From assembly GCA_030247885.1 (NCBI GenBank), contig JAPDRO010000017.1, positions 657,835 through 721,834 of the forward strand: a DNA stretch of 64,000 nt, given 5' to 3'. Below the pieces are notes generated by a model that saw nothing but the letters and a program-made list of their open reading frames with translations, did not search any database and was not told the origin of the DNA. Source of the stretch: Taxawa tesnikishii (nom. ined.) (Eukaryota > Ascomycota > Dothideomycetes > Dothideales). The first letter of the stretch is position 1. Each line of letters begins with the position of its first letter. The position numbers and the translations under genes were made by a program. Of the stretch, positions 12,453 to 22,969 are shown piece after piece.

Positions 12453-13392
12453 GGTAGTAGTCGAGGTGGAAATCAACTAGATCTTCCTCTTGCTCTTCCC
12501 TTCCTCTTCCTCTTACCCTTCCCCTTCCTCTTTCCTTCCTTCTCAAGTCCAGTGATAATCCTTCGTTAGCGTCCTTCGGCAGAGCTCGGTGCGTCGCATG
12601 GCGGTCGTCTCTTTGTGATGACACGACGCAGAGGCGACAGGAATGAGTGATCTCAAGATCAGATGGAGAAGTCTTTTGTCGCAAGCGTTTCCCGTGTGTA
12701 TACAGGTGGACAGTCGATGCGACAATGCAAGTCATGTCTTCGTAGAAAATGAAACCCGGGGAAGCGTCTCTATATACCTCGGGTGGGCCCTCTCCACAAT
12801 GCCAAGCAATCTAATGTCGCTCTCTGCCTTGTCTCGTTTGCGCTTCGCTCGACCTCGTTTCATCCTCATCACGCCGTCAACTCGGGCTCCATCTCTCAGA
12901 TAGCCGTCAATTGTCGATGGCGGATGATCGCACGAGCTTGTCGCCATCGCCGCCGTTCTGTTTCCTCGACGTGCGCCGACTGCCTCGTGCCAATCGCGAC
13001 AACTCCGCTCCCACTCACGTTCCCGACGGAGACATTCGACCTGTTCCGCTCCTCCATACTCTACTGCGGTTCACTCGAATCCCTGGTTTTGGAGCCACCG
13101 CCGCCGCCGAACAACGAGCTCGAGATGCAACAACCTCTGATTGAAAGAAGAAAGACACAAAAAATGGCATGCAATACATGAGGAGAATATGCCACACAAA
13201 AAGAGCTATGGACATAAGCACTGTCTATGAGAAAGCTACAGTACCTCCTTGCAAAGCATTGCTGATCACATCAACCAAGTTCTGCGGGTTTCTCTTCAAG
13301 AGATTATTGCTGAAGGACAAATGCACTCGGTTTGCTCTCGAGATCCGATGAACAATAATCTCATATTAGGTATTTCATACTAATCATCGTAC
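12453..13392. other. Intergenic region, no convincing gene
   Basis: Contains the polypyrimidine tract in front of the second regulator. Open frames at 12643-12903 and 12783-13181 have no recognisable domain and no supporting intron structure. The 3' flank of the monooxygenase is included. Confidence 0.4.
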
Positions 13393-14735
13393 TCAAGCTC
13401 TAGCTGCTGTCTGCTTGTATGCTTTCGCTTCAGCTTCCCGACTCCTCTCCACCCAATCCAGCGCACCCGAGTAATTGCAGTTGTACTCCAAAAACTCCTG
13501 CGGATTTAGCTTGACGGTTTTGTTGTCCTCGGAAGCTGCTGGCTTTGCTTGCAGCCTGCTGTACGCTTGGATCAACGATGCTCGATCATATCGTGCACTG
13601 AAGACGGCGTGCAGCCGCTGCCGGACATCGTCGCTGGAGGCTTCTCGGCCCATGTCGGATAGATATGCCTGTAACGCTTCTGCGTCTTCGATACTCTGAC
13701 TCGCGCCTTGGCCTTGGGTTGGGAGCATGGCGTGAGCGGCATCTCCGATCAAAATGGTGCGTCCCTTAGTCCAGGTTGTAAGAGAATCAATGTCTCTTAG
13801 TTGCCAAAGGGCGACATCGGGAGCATGAGACATGATCTCCCGCACCCAAGAGGGAAAAGCCTTGAAGGCGTCGAGTACTTCTTCAAGGGGGCAGAGTTGT
13901 TCCACGAAGTGCCTTCGTTGTTCGGATTTGGGTCGGGGACAAGGCAGACAAGACCGAACATCTCTCCGCCTCTCCCGGGACCCATGATGACACGCTTGTC
14001 GTGGCCAACAATCATCGTTGTGGCTGATCGCTTGAGGTCGAAGATGTCTTCCGAAACATCCAGCTTTGGTAGTTTGGCGGTTTCGACGAGAATGCGGTAG
14101 GCAGATAGACCGGTAGGTATGGCTTTAGATCCTTCACTCTCTGTGCTCTTGATGACCTCGTCTCTGATGACGCTACGAATACCGTCTGCTCCAACGACGA
14201 CGTCTCCCCGGATGGAGGCCTCAACACCGAGGTAAACCACTCCAGATTCGCAGTCGCAGCCAGTGACTCCTGAAGAAGTCCGGATGACAGCCGGCGAACC
14301 AGGCATGCTTTCCGAAGTCGCGGCTTGACGAAGAGCATCGTGTAGATCTTGACGATGGTATAGCATTCGATCGGCTCCGAACTGTGCCGAATTGAGTTTC
14401 ATCTCGACTTGCAGCTTTCCATCAACATTGAGAAGACGGAAGGCTTCGTCGACCATTGGCTTCTTTGCCTCGAGAAAGGGTGCCATGTTCCAGCCATCAA
14501 CAATTTTTGAAGCGTTGGGTTGGAGAGATATCAAGGCTCCGACCTCTTTGTTCATACTCGACTTTTCGAGCACGAGGATGCTGCGGTCATCTTGGCGGAG
14601 GGCAATCGCCTGTTCGAGTTGTAAGTCAAACTGTGATTGTCCTGGGAAATCGAATCTTCATACAGTAGCAAGTCCAGCAATTCCAGCTCCAACGATGACC
14701 ACATCCCAGTGTTCTACTTCTGACCTGATCGCCAT
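13393..14735 (-). CDS. FAD-dependent monooxygenase, salicylate hydroxylase-like (frame broken near 13889)
   Basis: Predicted class A flavoprotein hydroxylase that uses NAD(P)H and O2 to hydroxylate an aromatic or polyketide-like substrate. It starts at 14735 with the FAD-binding Rossmann segment VVIVGAGIAGLAT. An intron at 14610-14663 is followed by ALRQDDRSILVLEKS. The DG motif appears as VVVGADGIRSVIRDEV and the GD motif as ILIGDAAHAMLPTQGQGASQ. The frame breaks in the GGGGG run (plus strand) at 13887-13891; one further base of the same kind gives SWNNSAPLEEVLDAF, which fits the family. No intron spans this point. The 5' flank carries the 13-mer CGGTTCGGTTCGG also found before both dioxygenase genes. 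Either a recent pseudogene or a consensus error. Confidence 0.85.
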
Positions 14736-14979
14736 TTGTGATAGTCTTGGACAATGAGTCTGAAGGAGATTGAAGTGCAAGACATTGGGGGTAGGAAATT
14801 GTGGATGCTTGTTAAGTTAAGCACTGTGCTGGATTGGAGCTTTGTTCACCTCGGGCTTCAAGTCTTATATCGCAGTTGGTACAATGTGACCAATGAATGG
14901 TATGTCGTTGTCGCATGACCGTGACCTGCCTGGTCGCAAGTTGTGAGGGGTTAACTGGAGGAAGGAGGAGGCTTCGGCT

Positions 14980-14992
14980 CGGTTCGGTTCGG
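14980..14992. promoter_or_regulatory. CGGTTCGGTTCGG element upstream of FAD monooxygenase
   Basis: Three CGG triplets at 5-bp spacing, 245 bp before the monooxygenase start. The identical 13-mer is at 19428-19440 and, inverted, at 40248-40260. CGG triplets are the typical half-sites of Zn2Cys6 regulators. Functional role is inferred. Confidence 0.45.
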
Positions 14993-15287
14993 TGAAGGAT
15001 GTATCGACTCCGCGCCATGTCTATGTCGGCCGCTGTCCAGCCTTTTGCGCTTTGACCTTCGGAGCTCGTCTCACGGCTCTACGGTCTCGGGATTGAAAGG
15101 CCTTTCGGCGGCCGTCCGAGTAACGCGTCGATCCCACACGCCCCGCCAGCCTAGGCCCACCAGAAGGCAGCGGCCAGGTGACACTCGCTATACCCGTTCT
15201 TGCGACAGGAAACCCTGTTATCGATATACTAACCGAGGATGTAGTTACGTATACTACTAGCCCGCTATCCATAGTTATACTAACGTA

Positions 15288-17620
15288 AACTATAGGGAAG
15301 TAAACTAGTAGATAGCTACCCTTTTAATTTCTACTAATTCTATTACTAACTATAAATATTATTATACTTAATAAACTAGCCTATATAAAAACTAATTTCT
15401 AAAATATAATAATATATTTTATAAGTAAGTTAATTACTTAAGTAAGTTAGCTACCTTATAAAACTAAAATACTTACGTAATAATATTACGTAATACCTTA
15501 ATAATATAACGTATAATATACTTATATTAAAGGAAATATATACTTTATTATCTTTAATATTATATTTAAGTAAATTTAAAGTAAAAAATACGCTATAATA
15601 GTATATATTATACTTCGATTAATATTATAAGACTAACGTATTAAATAGCGCTCTTAATATAACTATAAGCTAAAATTAAAGCGTCTTATAAAACTAGAAG
15701 AAAAAGTAATAATATAATATATATTAAATAAGAGTTTACGTAGTATATTACTCTTAAAGAGAAAAATATAAAATATAGTAAATAAACTATTAAGAGAGCG
15801 TAATAAGAAGCCTATTAGTAAGAACTAAGTTAATAACTTTATTAAATATATACTTAAGTTATAAACGTAATAAAACTATTTATATAATTACTAGTAAGTT
15901 ACTTATAAGAATCTAGTAGTTATTTAGTTTTAGTTTACGCTTATTTAGTTAATAAAAGTAAAGTATAATATCTTAAATAAAAATACTTATAACTTTAATA
16001 AATCTAGCTTTTTAATAAGTAAAATATTATCTTAGCTAGTTATTATAAGCTTAAAGAAACCTAGTAAATAAAAGAAACTATAACTTAATAATCGTAAGTA
16101 AGTTACCTTAATATAAGGTATTAAGACTATAGGGCGTATTATTTTACTCTTTATTATCTTTATAAGTAAGGTTCTTATCTTAACTTAATTTAATAATTTA
16201 CTTTATAATTAGATTATTAAAGTTTCCTTTACTAGTTAAATTAATAATAAGCTCGCGCTTACGTAGCTTAAGTACTTTAATATATATATAAAGGCTTATA
16301 TTATTAGAGTATATAAGCTACTTATTATTAACGACTATAAGAGTTACTACTTAGTTAAATTTTAAAATTACTATAAGGAAAATAATATTATAATTCTTTA
16401 TATACCTTTATACTTTTTATACTTACTATAGTTACTTAACATTATTTATTACTTACTATTAAAGTACTTATATAGCGATAAGATCTTAGCCTTAGTACGT
16501 AGTTACGTTTATTATATTATAAAAGAAACCTTTTTAATTACCTTTAAAGTAACTTTTAAGAAGGCGTTTATATAAGAAAATATTTACGTAAAGTTTTAAG
16601 GCGCTAAGCTAGTCTTATATAACTTAAAAGCTATATTATCGAAGCTAAATATAAGGCTATATACGCTAACGTTACTTATACTAAGTATAGTTAAATAAGA
16701 GGCGAAAATACTACGTAATACTAGCGAAATAAAGGTATAATTAATACTAATTTAAAATCGTATATAAAAACATTAAGGGTCTTTAGTAAGCTCTTTAAAT
16801 AAGTAAGTTAAGTAACTAATTAAGAATACTTAGTAAATAGTATATAAGATAATATTAATACGTAAAGAAATAGCGTATTTATAAGATATAATTAAGGTAA
16901 CTATAAAGCGTAAGAGTTATAAAAAGTAATACGTATAAATAGAGGAGACTTTAATAGTAAGTAAAGTAGTTAATTTAGTTACTATTAAGAAAAATAGTAA
17001 TAATAATAATAGTAAGAAAGCTACGAAGAAAGTATACGTAAAGTAGCGTTATAATTATTATAGTAAGACTAAGTATAACTCTTATACTTATAAAGTAAAA
17101 ATAGAAAATATAAAAGATAGTAACGTTTCTAAATAATTATATATTATTTTATAAACTACTATAAAGTATTATAATATTATATAATATTACTATATAGGCA
17201 TTCTAATTTCGTAAGGTAGCCGACTTACTTAAGTAGTTAACTTACTTATAAAATACATTATTTATAATAAAAAAGAAAAAAGTTAATTTATTAAGTTATT
17301 ATTATATTTAATATTTCTTATATAACTCTTTATAATTAAGTTTTAAAATAAGTTTTATATGCTTTATATATAAAACTAAGTAAATTCTTTTAGATATAAA
17401 AGAAAGAACTTTTATAATATATTATATCTTTTAGTTACTTAATATTAGTATATTTACATTACTTAAGGATATATTAACTTTTAAAACTAACGTTACTCTT
17501 TAACTTAATTCTATGTATCTCTTACGTATAAAATAAGTTAAGACATATATTTATACGAGGGTAAAGGTACTTACGACTAGTAATATCTTTACTAGATAGT
17601 ATAGTACTAGTTTAATACTA
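15288..17620 (+). mobile_element. RIP-mutated element A-family pogo/Fot1 relic (interrupted)
   Basis: The left end, a TA followed by AACTATAGGGAAG at 15288, matches the terminal sequence of element A at 22621. A right portion at about 17380-17620 decays from the same transposase: a segment corresponding to the block around the third catalytic Asp (LNISIFTLLKDILTF) followed by a similar downstream stretch. The element is interrupted by a copy of element B at 15412-17258. The right border is unclear. Confidence 0.55.
15412..17258 (+). mobile_element. Element B copy 1, full length but RIP-destroyed
   Basis: Aligns base for base with the intact element at 22970-24816: both are exactly 1847 bp, flanked by TA, and the difference appears to be almost only C-to-T and G-to-A changes. 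Both terminal inverted repeats are still recognisable (left TTATAAGTAAGTTAA, right TTACTTATAAAATACAT). Stop codons occur throughout, so no protein can be made. Confidence 0.88.
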
Positions 17621-17823
17621 CATTCTCTCTTCCATTATATATTAGCATCGCAGGGAATAATAATTGTAGGAAATAAGTAGTTTGATTATGCACAATAAAG
17701 CAATAACTTATCGGTACCGATGAGGCGGTTTCCATAAATACGCCATCACATACGACATGCGGCATGCGACACCCAAACTTGCGCCAACTCCTCCGCATAT
17801 CTCGTCCCAACCCCTGATCTTAA

Positions 17824-19176
17824 CTAAGTCGATGCCTTGATGTAAGGGATGCCAGTGAGCTTGTACGCTCTCTCACTAAGCTGTGGTGGCCGACGGGGCT
17901 TCCATGTGTTCAGAGGATCAGGCTTGCCGTTTCTCATCGGCGCGATATAGGCCTTGATGAAGGGTTGTAGGGCCATTGGCCAGTGGCTGTGGCCATGCAT
18001 TTCCTCAAACAGCTTCTTTTTGGTCTTGAGATCCTCTTGCGTCGCGGTCGATACTGGCATCATGCAAGTATAGACGACGAGCCTATCTGTCGATTGGGTT
18101 GGAGAGGCGTTGTAATGAGGCGTACGTGAGTCCCCTGTCCGACAAGGTGTGTCAGCGAATTCCACATTGATTGGCGTTGAGAATGTCTCTTACACAAGAT
18201 GAGGTCGCCAGGCCCAGCATTGACCTTGACCCATTCACAGCCCCTGTCGGCCAACCACTTGAGGCCAGTGTTCTTGAACATGTAGATCTCGTTGGTCCAT
18301 CTGAAACCGCGTTCTTCGTTGCGGAAAACATTGTGGTACTCTTCACTAAACTTGTGTCCTCCTTTCAAGACGAGCAGACCGCCATCATCAGGGCCGTTCG
18401 GCAGGAGATTGACGAGCCCTTGCACGCAGCGAAGGCCACCACGTTCCGGATCTTGAAGCAGTACATATTAGCTGACAGGAATTGCAGATGAAGAAGTGGA
18501 AGCGCTTACCTTGATCTTGATGGGGCCATGCAGTGTTCTCGCCGAGATCGTTACGGGCCAACGAAATGTTGACGGCATCAAATGAACAGATCAAGTCCTT
18601 GTCCTGGTAGAGAGTCTCGAAAGCTTCAATGACACCAGGCTCGGAGCGGACACCCCATGTGAAACTCTCGTGCGTGGCACCATACGCCTGGAGCAGACCC
18701 TTTGAAGGAATGATAGGTAGACACTCTTCGCGGATGGTAGAAGGGTCGTCGCGCTTGTAACCGAGACCGAAATCTTCGAGCCATTGTTTGATTTCATCGG
18801 CGTAAGCAAATGCCTTCTCCTGGGGAACAACTCCCTTGACGACGGCGTATCCATCGCGAACGAGATCTTGGAACAATGAGTCAAGGACCGCTCTTCCATC
18901 GATGGAATGTTTGATACTTACCATCGCGGAAATCACCGTAAGTCTTGCCTTCTTCTAAGACATTGAGAACAGGCGTGTCGTGCACAAGGACAGGGGTACA
19001 GCATGGGCTGTCGGGGGAGTACTGAATTCTTCGTCGACGGGACCGGGAACGACGATGGTGCGAGTGGGCTCATCATGAACCAGAGTCTTGACCTCGACAG
19101 TGGAAACATCAACGTTAGGAGCCTTGTTGAACTCGGCAGCGGCAGCGGCAGCGGGGTTGATCACGGCGGTAGCCAT
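17824..19176 (-). CDS. Phytanoyl-CoA dioxygenase (PhyH)-like Fe(II)/2-oxoglutarate oxygenase, copy 1
   Basis: Predicted non-haem iron, 2-oxoglutarate-dependent hydroxylase. Visible motifs are RDGYAVVKGVVPQEKA, the iron-binding H-x-D in AWPHQDQ, GLVNLLPNGPDDGGLLVLKG and the distal His in SRTPHYN. The C-terminus is ERAYKLTGIPYIKAST. Exons are inferred as 19176-18922, 18866-18510, 18451-18194 and 18134-17824; the first two introns would end in AAG. The second intron is supported by the paralogue at 38783-39958, which reads HQDQDP without interruption. The first exon has a frame break at the GGGGG run 19013-19017 (plus strand); one extra base gives STPPDSPCC and then VLVHDTPVLNVLEEGKTYGD. It is divergent from the MFS gene at 20014. 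Substrate unknown. Confidence 0.85.
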
Positions 19177-20013
19177 TTACTTTTCTCTTGTGGTAGTGGA
19201 TATGTGTGGACCGAAACTCTTGTTAGATGGAGAGACAGTTCTGTGTTATCGTGCTTACAGAGACCTTTTATAAAATATGGATCTTGGGATGACTATACAG
19301 TCAAATTTCAGTCGCGGTGGCGCACAAAAGCGGAGCCCTCGAGCCTCGAGACCTGTGTTTGCCCTGCTTCTCCACATGCCGAAACGAGCCGCCGGCGAAC
19401 GGCCGAGTTCTGTAATAAGGCGGGATTCGGTTCGGTTCGGCGGACTCAGTATGTAGTTTTCAGTTCGGATCCGAGGATTCCCGGGACCTCAAAGTGTTTC
19501 CACCGGCAGCTGTTTCTAACCGAACCATTACGTTTCTCTAGACCTCGTGGCGATGACTAGGTTCATCTGCAAAAGAACCAATTCGCCGACGTTCGCCGAT
19601 CTTGGCGCAATATCCGAGCTTGCCCAGCTAAGTCGTTGTACTACACCCTGCCCCTCATCTGACCCGAGCCCCATGATCGCCCCCAGATCTCCACGTCTCG
19701 GTCGGACCATGCCCATGGGGTAGGTTTATTAGTGTAGCGGTTCGGTGCGCTTAACCAATCGGCGTGGTTTGCAGCTAATACCCCACATTTACCGGTGGCG
19801 GAAATCTGGGTCTCGTTCGCTCCTCCAAACCTTGGGCGGCACCTCAACCGACGAGATGTGGACGCGACTCTGTGTCGGGTGAAATGTATAAGTTGCACGT
19901 CTGTTCGACGCACTTCTGTGTTTCTTCCATCGCATCCCAACGACGCCGCAACAGCAGCAACCACACCGTCACCATATCGGTCCGATTCAATCCATTGATT
20001 GCCAGACGCCATC
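19177..20013. other. Divergent intergenic region between dioxygenase 1 and MFS transporter
   Basis: Holds both promoters. A TATAAAA-like motif lies near 19268-19275 (about 95 bp before the dioxygenase ATG on its strand context), and the CGG-triplet 13-mer is at 19428-19440. No gene recognised. Confidence 0.45.
19428..19440. promoter_or_regulatory. CGGTTCGGTTCGG element upstream of dioxygenase 1
   Basis: Same 13-mer as at 14980-14992 and 40248-40260, 252 bp from the dioxygenase start. Spacing to the start codon is similar in all three genes (245, 252 and 290 bp). Confidence 0.45.
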
Positions 20014-21898
20014 ATGGCGGACACCAAGGACAACAATGTCGAGTTCATCCACGAGCTTGACCACTCAGAGACGCTCGACCAGGTCACGACCATGGGAACC
20101 GTCAAATTGACCGACGGAGCAATTGTCTATATCCCTGCGCCGACTGCTGATCCACAAGATCCTTTGAACATGCCAGTCTGGCAAAAATGGATCGTCCTTG
20201 TCATCATCTCGTGTTGTGAGTACAATTCGAGCGTCCTTGTGGAATCCGAGTCTAACCTTTGCAAACAGTCTCTGCCCTTGGTCTGTCGCTTGTATCGGGC
20301 TTCGGAGGACTCCTGTAAGTGCTTTTTGCACAATTTACATCAGGTTGGCAGTTCGCTAACCTACACAGCGGCTTCTATATTCCCGGATATGTCGCGGTTG
20401 GCAAGGATTACGCGGATATCACCCATCTGATGACCTTCCCTACTCTGTTCATGTATGTTGTTATCATGTCTCCTCGATCTAGCAACAACACTGACATGCC
20501 CTCAGGGGGATCGGTAACATCATAGGCATGCCTTTCGCTATCGGTGTAGGCCGTCGTGTGATCATCTTGATCTCAACTTTGATCCTGGTCGTTAGCGCTG
20601 TTCTCTGTGCCGTCGCAAAGAGTTACGAGTGGCATCTTGCTGCTCGCTGCGTGGTCGGTCTTGCAGCAGGTCAGAGTGAAGCCTTGGTTCCTATGATCAC
20701 TCAGGTATGACGATGAAGCACCACTCCTTGAGGCTATCCGCTAATCTTCCCATCAGGAACTCTACTTCCTCCACGAGCGCAGCAAGTATCTGATGACTCA
20801 GCAAGCAATCCAGGTCATCCTTACCACCATCTACGTTGTATTCGCCAGTCCCATTGCTGGTGCGATCACCCCGAAATGGTGGTACGGGCTTGGTGCTGCT
20901 CTGTCGGCTGTACTTTTGTCCTTGCTGCCCTATTCTTGCCTGAGACCAAGTACGATCGCCCTCCTTCGGCCTTCCAGGAGGCTACCGAGAACTCCTTCGA
21001 CATCGAGGCCACTGTCTCTAAAGCTTCTCCCGCGGTCACTTTCTGCACAACCAGACCTGAGCTGGATCATTCCCGCTACGCTCCTCGTACTTTCCGTTCC
21101 GACCTGAGAATTTGGGTTGGCAAGCCCAACATGAATGCTGTCCTTGACGTATACAAGGTAAGTATAGCACACCCATCTCTATTTGTCATTGAGATCTTCG
21201 TCGCTAACATAGTCCTCAAGCAAATGTTTGGCTTGATCTTGTTCCCCAATGTCTTCTGGGCTCTCTGTCTCAACGGCCTCACTCTTGGAGCCAACATCGC
21301 CATCGGCACGACTTACGGAAGCATCGTCACTGCTGCTCCTTACAACTGGTCTCAGGATAGCGCCAGCTACGTCAACATCGGTCAGATCGTTGTCGCCATC
21401 GTCGCTCTTCCCCTGCTTGGACATGGTTCGGACAAACTGGTCAAGTGGCGTGCTCAGCGTAACAACGGCATCCACGAGCCCGAGAACCGCATCCTGCCTC
21501 TCATTCTTCCTCTCGTGGTCGGAGTCTTCAGCAGTGTGTTGTACGGTCTCGCTGCTCAGAACCCTACCAACTACCACTGGTTCACCTATGTCTGGGTGGT
21601 AGCAGCCTACTATTTCGCCTTCGTTGGAGCCAACATCGTCGCTATCACGTACCTTCTAGATAGTTATCCAGCTCGCGCAGGTCCCCTACTCGTTATTGTG
21701 TGCGCCATGAGAGGAGTGATGAGCTTCGGAGTGAGCTATGGTATCCAGCCCATGATCGATAGCGAGGGATACGCGGGTGCGTTCGGCATTTTTGCAGGGT
21801 TAACCGCAGCTTTCGGTCTCTTGGGCATTCCAATCTTCATCTGGGGCAAAAACATCAGAGCCTTCACTGGCAGATGGGCAAAGGGCAAGACCGAGTAG
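20014..21898 (+). CDS. MFS transporter (fungal DHA1-like), frame broken near 20914
   Basis: Integral membrane transporter. The ATG at 20014 (MADTKDNNVEFIHELDHSET) opens a hydrophilic N-terminus. Helical segments include WQKWIVLVIISC, MGIGNIIGMPFAIGVGRR (spliced), LAARCVVGLAAGQSEALVP, ASPIAGAITPKWWYGLGAAL, MFGLILFPNVFWALCLNGLT and WFTYVWVVAAYYFAFVGANI. Introns are inferred at 20216-20268, 20315-20368, 20453-20505, 20705-20756 and 21158-21220; the last has GTAAGT and GCTAAC signals but an AAG acceptor, and its length is a multiple of three without a stop, so retention would still be translatable. The frame breaks at TTTT 20914-20917; one more T gives LSAVLFVLAALFLPETKYDR, the expected family sequence. 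Shares a divergent promoter with dioxygenase 1. Substrate unknown. Confidence 0.85.
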
Positions 21899-22439
21899 TG
21901 GTGCTAGGTTTGGAGGCGGTGATACAGAAGGATATGATTTTCTGTATGTACTCATGATCGACTTGTAACTTTCCCATCCTTTTCGACTACGGACGTGTTC
22001 TTGCTCCAACTTCGGCTTTAACCTTTCTGCTTCAATTTCCATATCGTGGTGTGACTGGTGGTCGGGAGTTTCCGTGTGGCCGGTAATTAAACACTCATTG
22101 GACTTTCAAGCCGGCCCCCGCATTCTAGAGGACGGTCGGCCATGCGTGCTAGTCCGTCAGCGTGCGGATTTTTGGATTTCAGATCTCGGAGTTTGCCGTT
22201 CCCGATATTGCGACTTCAACCTGACCCTAACCCTCGTAATCTCGCGAGTTCGCGACTTTGCAACTTCGAGGCTTCGAGTCTTCGAAGTCTTCGGAGTCTT
22301 CGTAAAGGAATTCGAGATTTCGAGTGTTCGAAAGTAAAGTTCCGCCAAGACTTTACCCCGGATTCTAGCAAAACTTGAAATCCTCGAGCGAAGCTACAAG
22401 AAGCTTCTCAGAGCTCTTAGTACTAAGAAGCGTCTCAGA
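21899..22439. other. Intergenic region with TTCGAG-rich simple repeats and a short interstitial telomere motif
   Basis: After the MFS stop there is a stretch rich in cttcgag/tcttcga units at about 22240-22340. CCCTAACCCT, two telomere-like units, is at 22225-22234. Small open frames here are by-products of the simple repeat. Confidence 0.5.
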
Positions 22440-22620
22440 ATAGATACTCCTAAGACGACCTCTTAGCCTAAGGATTACTAAGACTATATCGTGTACAACT
22501 TACTAGCGACGTATCTCGACACATTCCCTTGTAAGAGGTTTGAACGATATGTTACGCTCTTAAGTCTCGGCTAGGGCGACGTATTTAAAGTTTACGCTTT
22601 TCGTAATTATTAGTAATATA
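22440..22620 (+). pseudogene. CSC1/TMEM63-like channel relic, upstream part
   Basis: In one frame the sequence reads NLLATYLDTF, then KRFERYVTLLSLG, a stop where Trp is expected, and GDVFKVY. This matches the stretch just before a central helix of fungal CSC1-like (DUF221/RSN1_7TM) osmosensitive cation channels. It ends at the TA target site of element A. The stop (TAG from TGG) and AT drift suggest RIP spill-over. Nothing convincing of the gene is seen upstream of about 22440, so the 5' part is missing. Confidence 0.55.
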
Positions 22621-22969
22621 AACTATAGGGAAGCGAGATAGGTAGGGAAGCGAGATACTAAAACTCGTCTTCTTAACTTCTAAACCTACTACTACTAATA
22701 ATAAGTACTTTTATACTAGATAAGTAAGTTTATATTAAAGCTAATATTTAAAAGTATATTTTTACTTATAAAAATAAAGATTATAAATTAGTTTAAGACG
22801 TTACTTACGTATTTAATATTCCTCTTACTACTATATATTATCGTATAACTAAATAACCTTTACGCGCTATAGCGTATAAATCGGATTAAATCCTTTTAAA
22901 TATAAAAGAAAAGACGTTAATTAAATAAATTATACGTCTTATATATACTAGCTTTTTACTTTACTTATA

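Noticed and set aside
12783-13181. Plus-strand open frame of 132 codons between regulator 2 and the monooxygenase
   Set aside because: No family resemblance, overlapping open frames in other phases, no splice signals that extend it.
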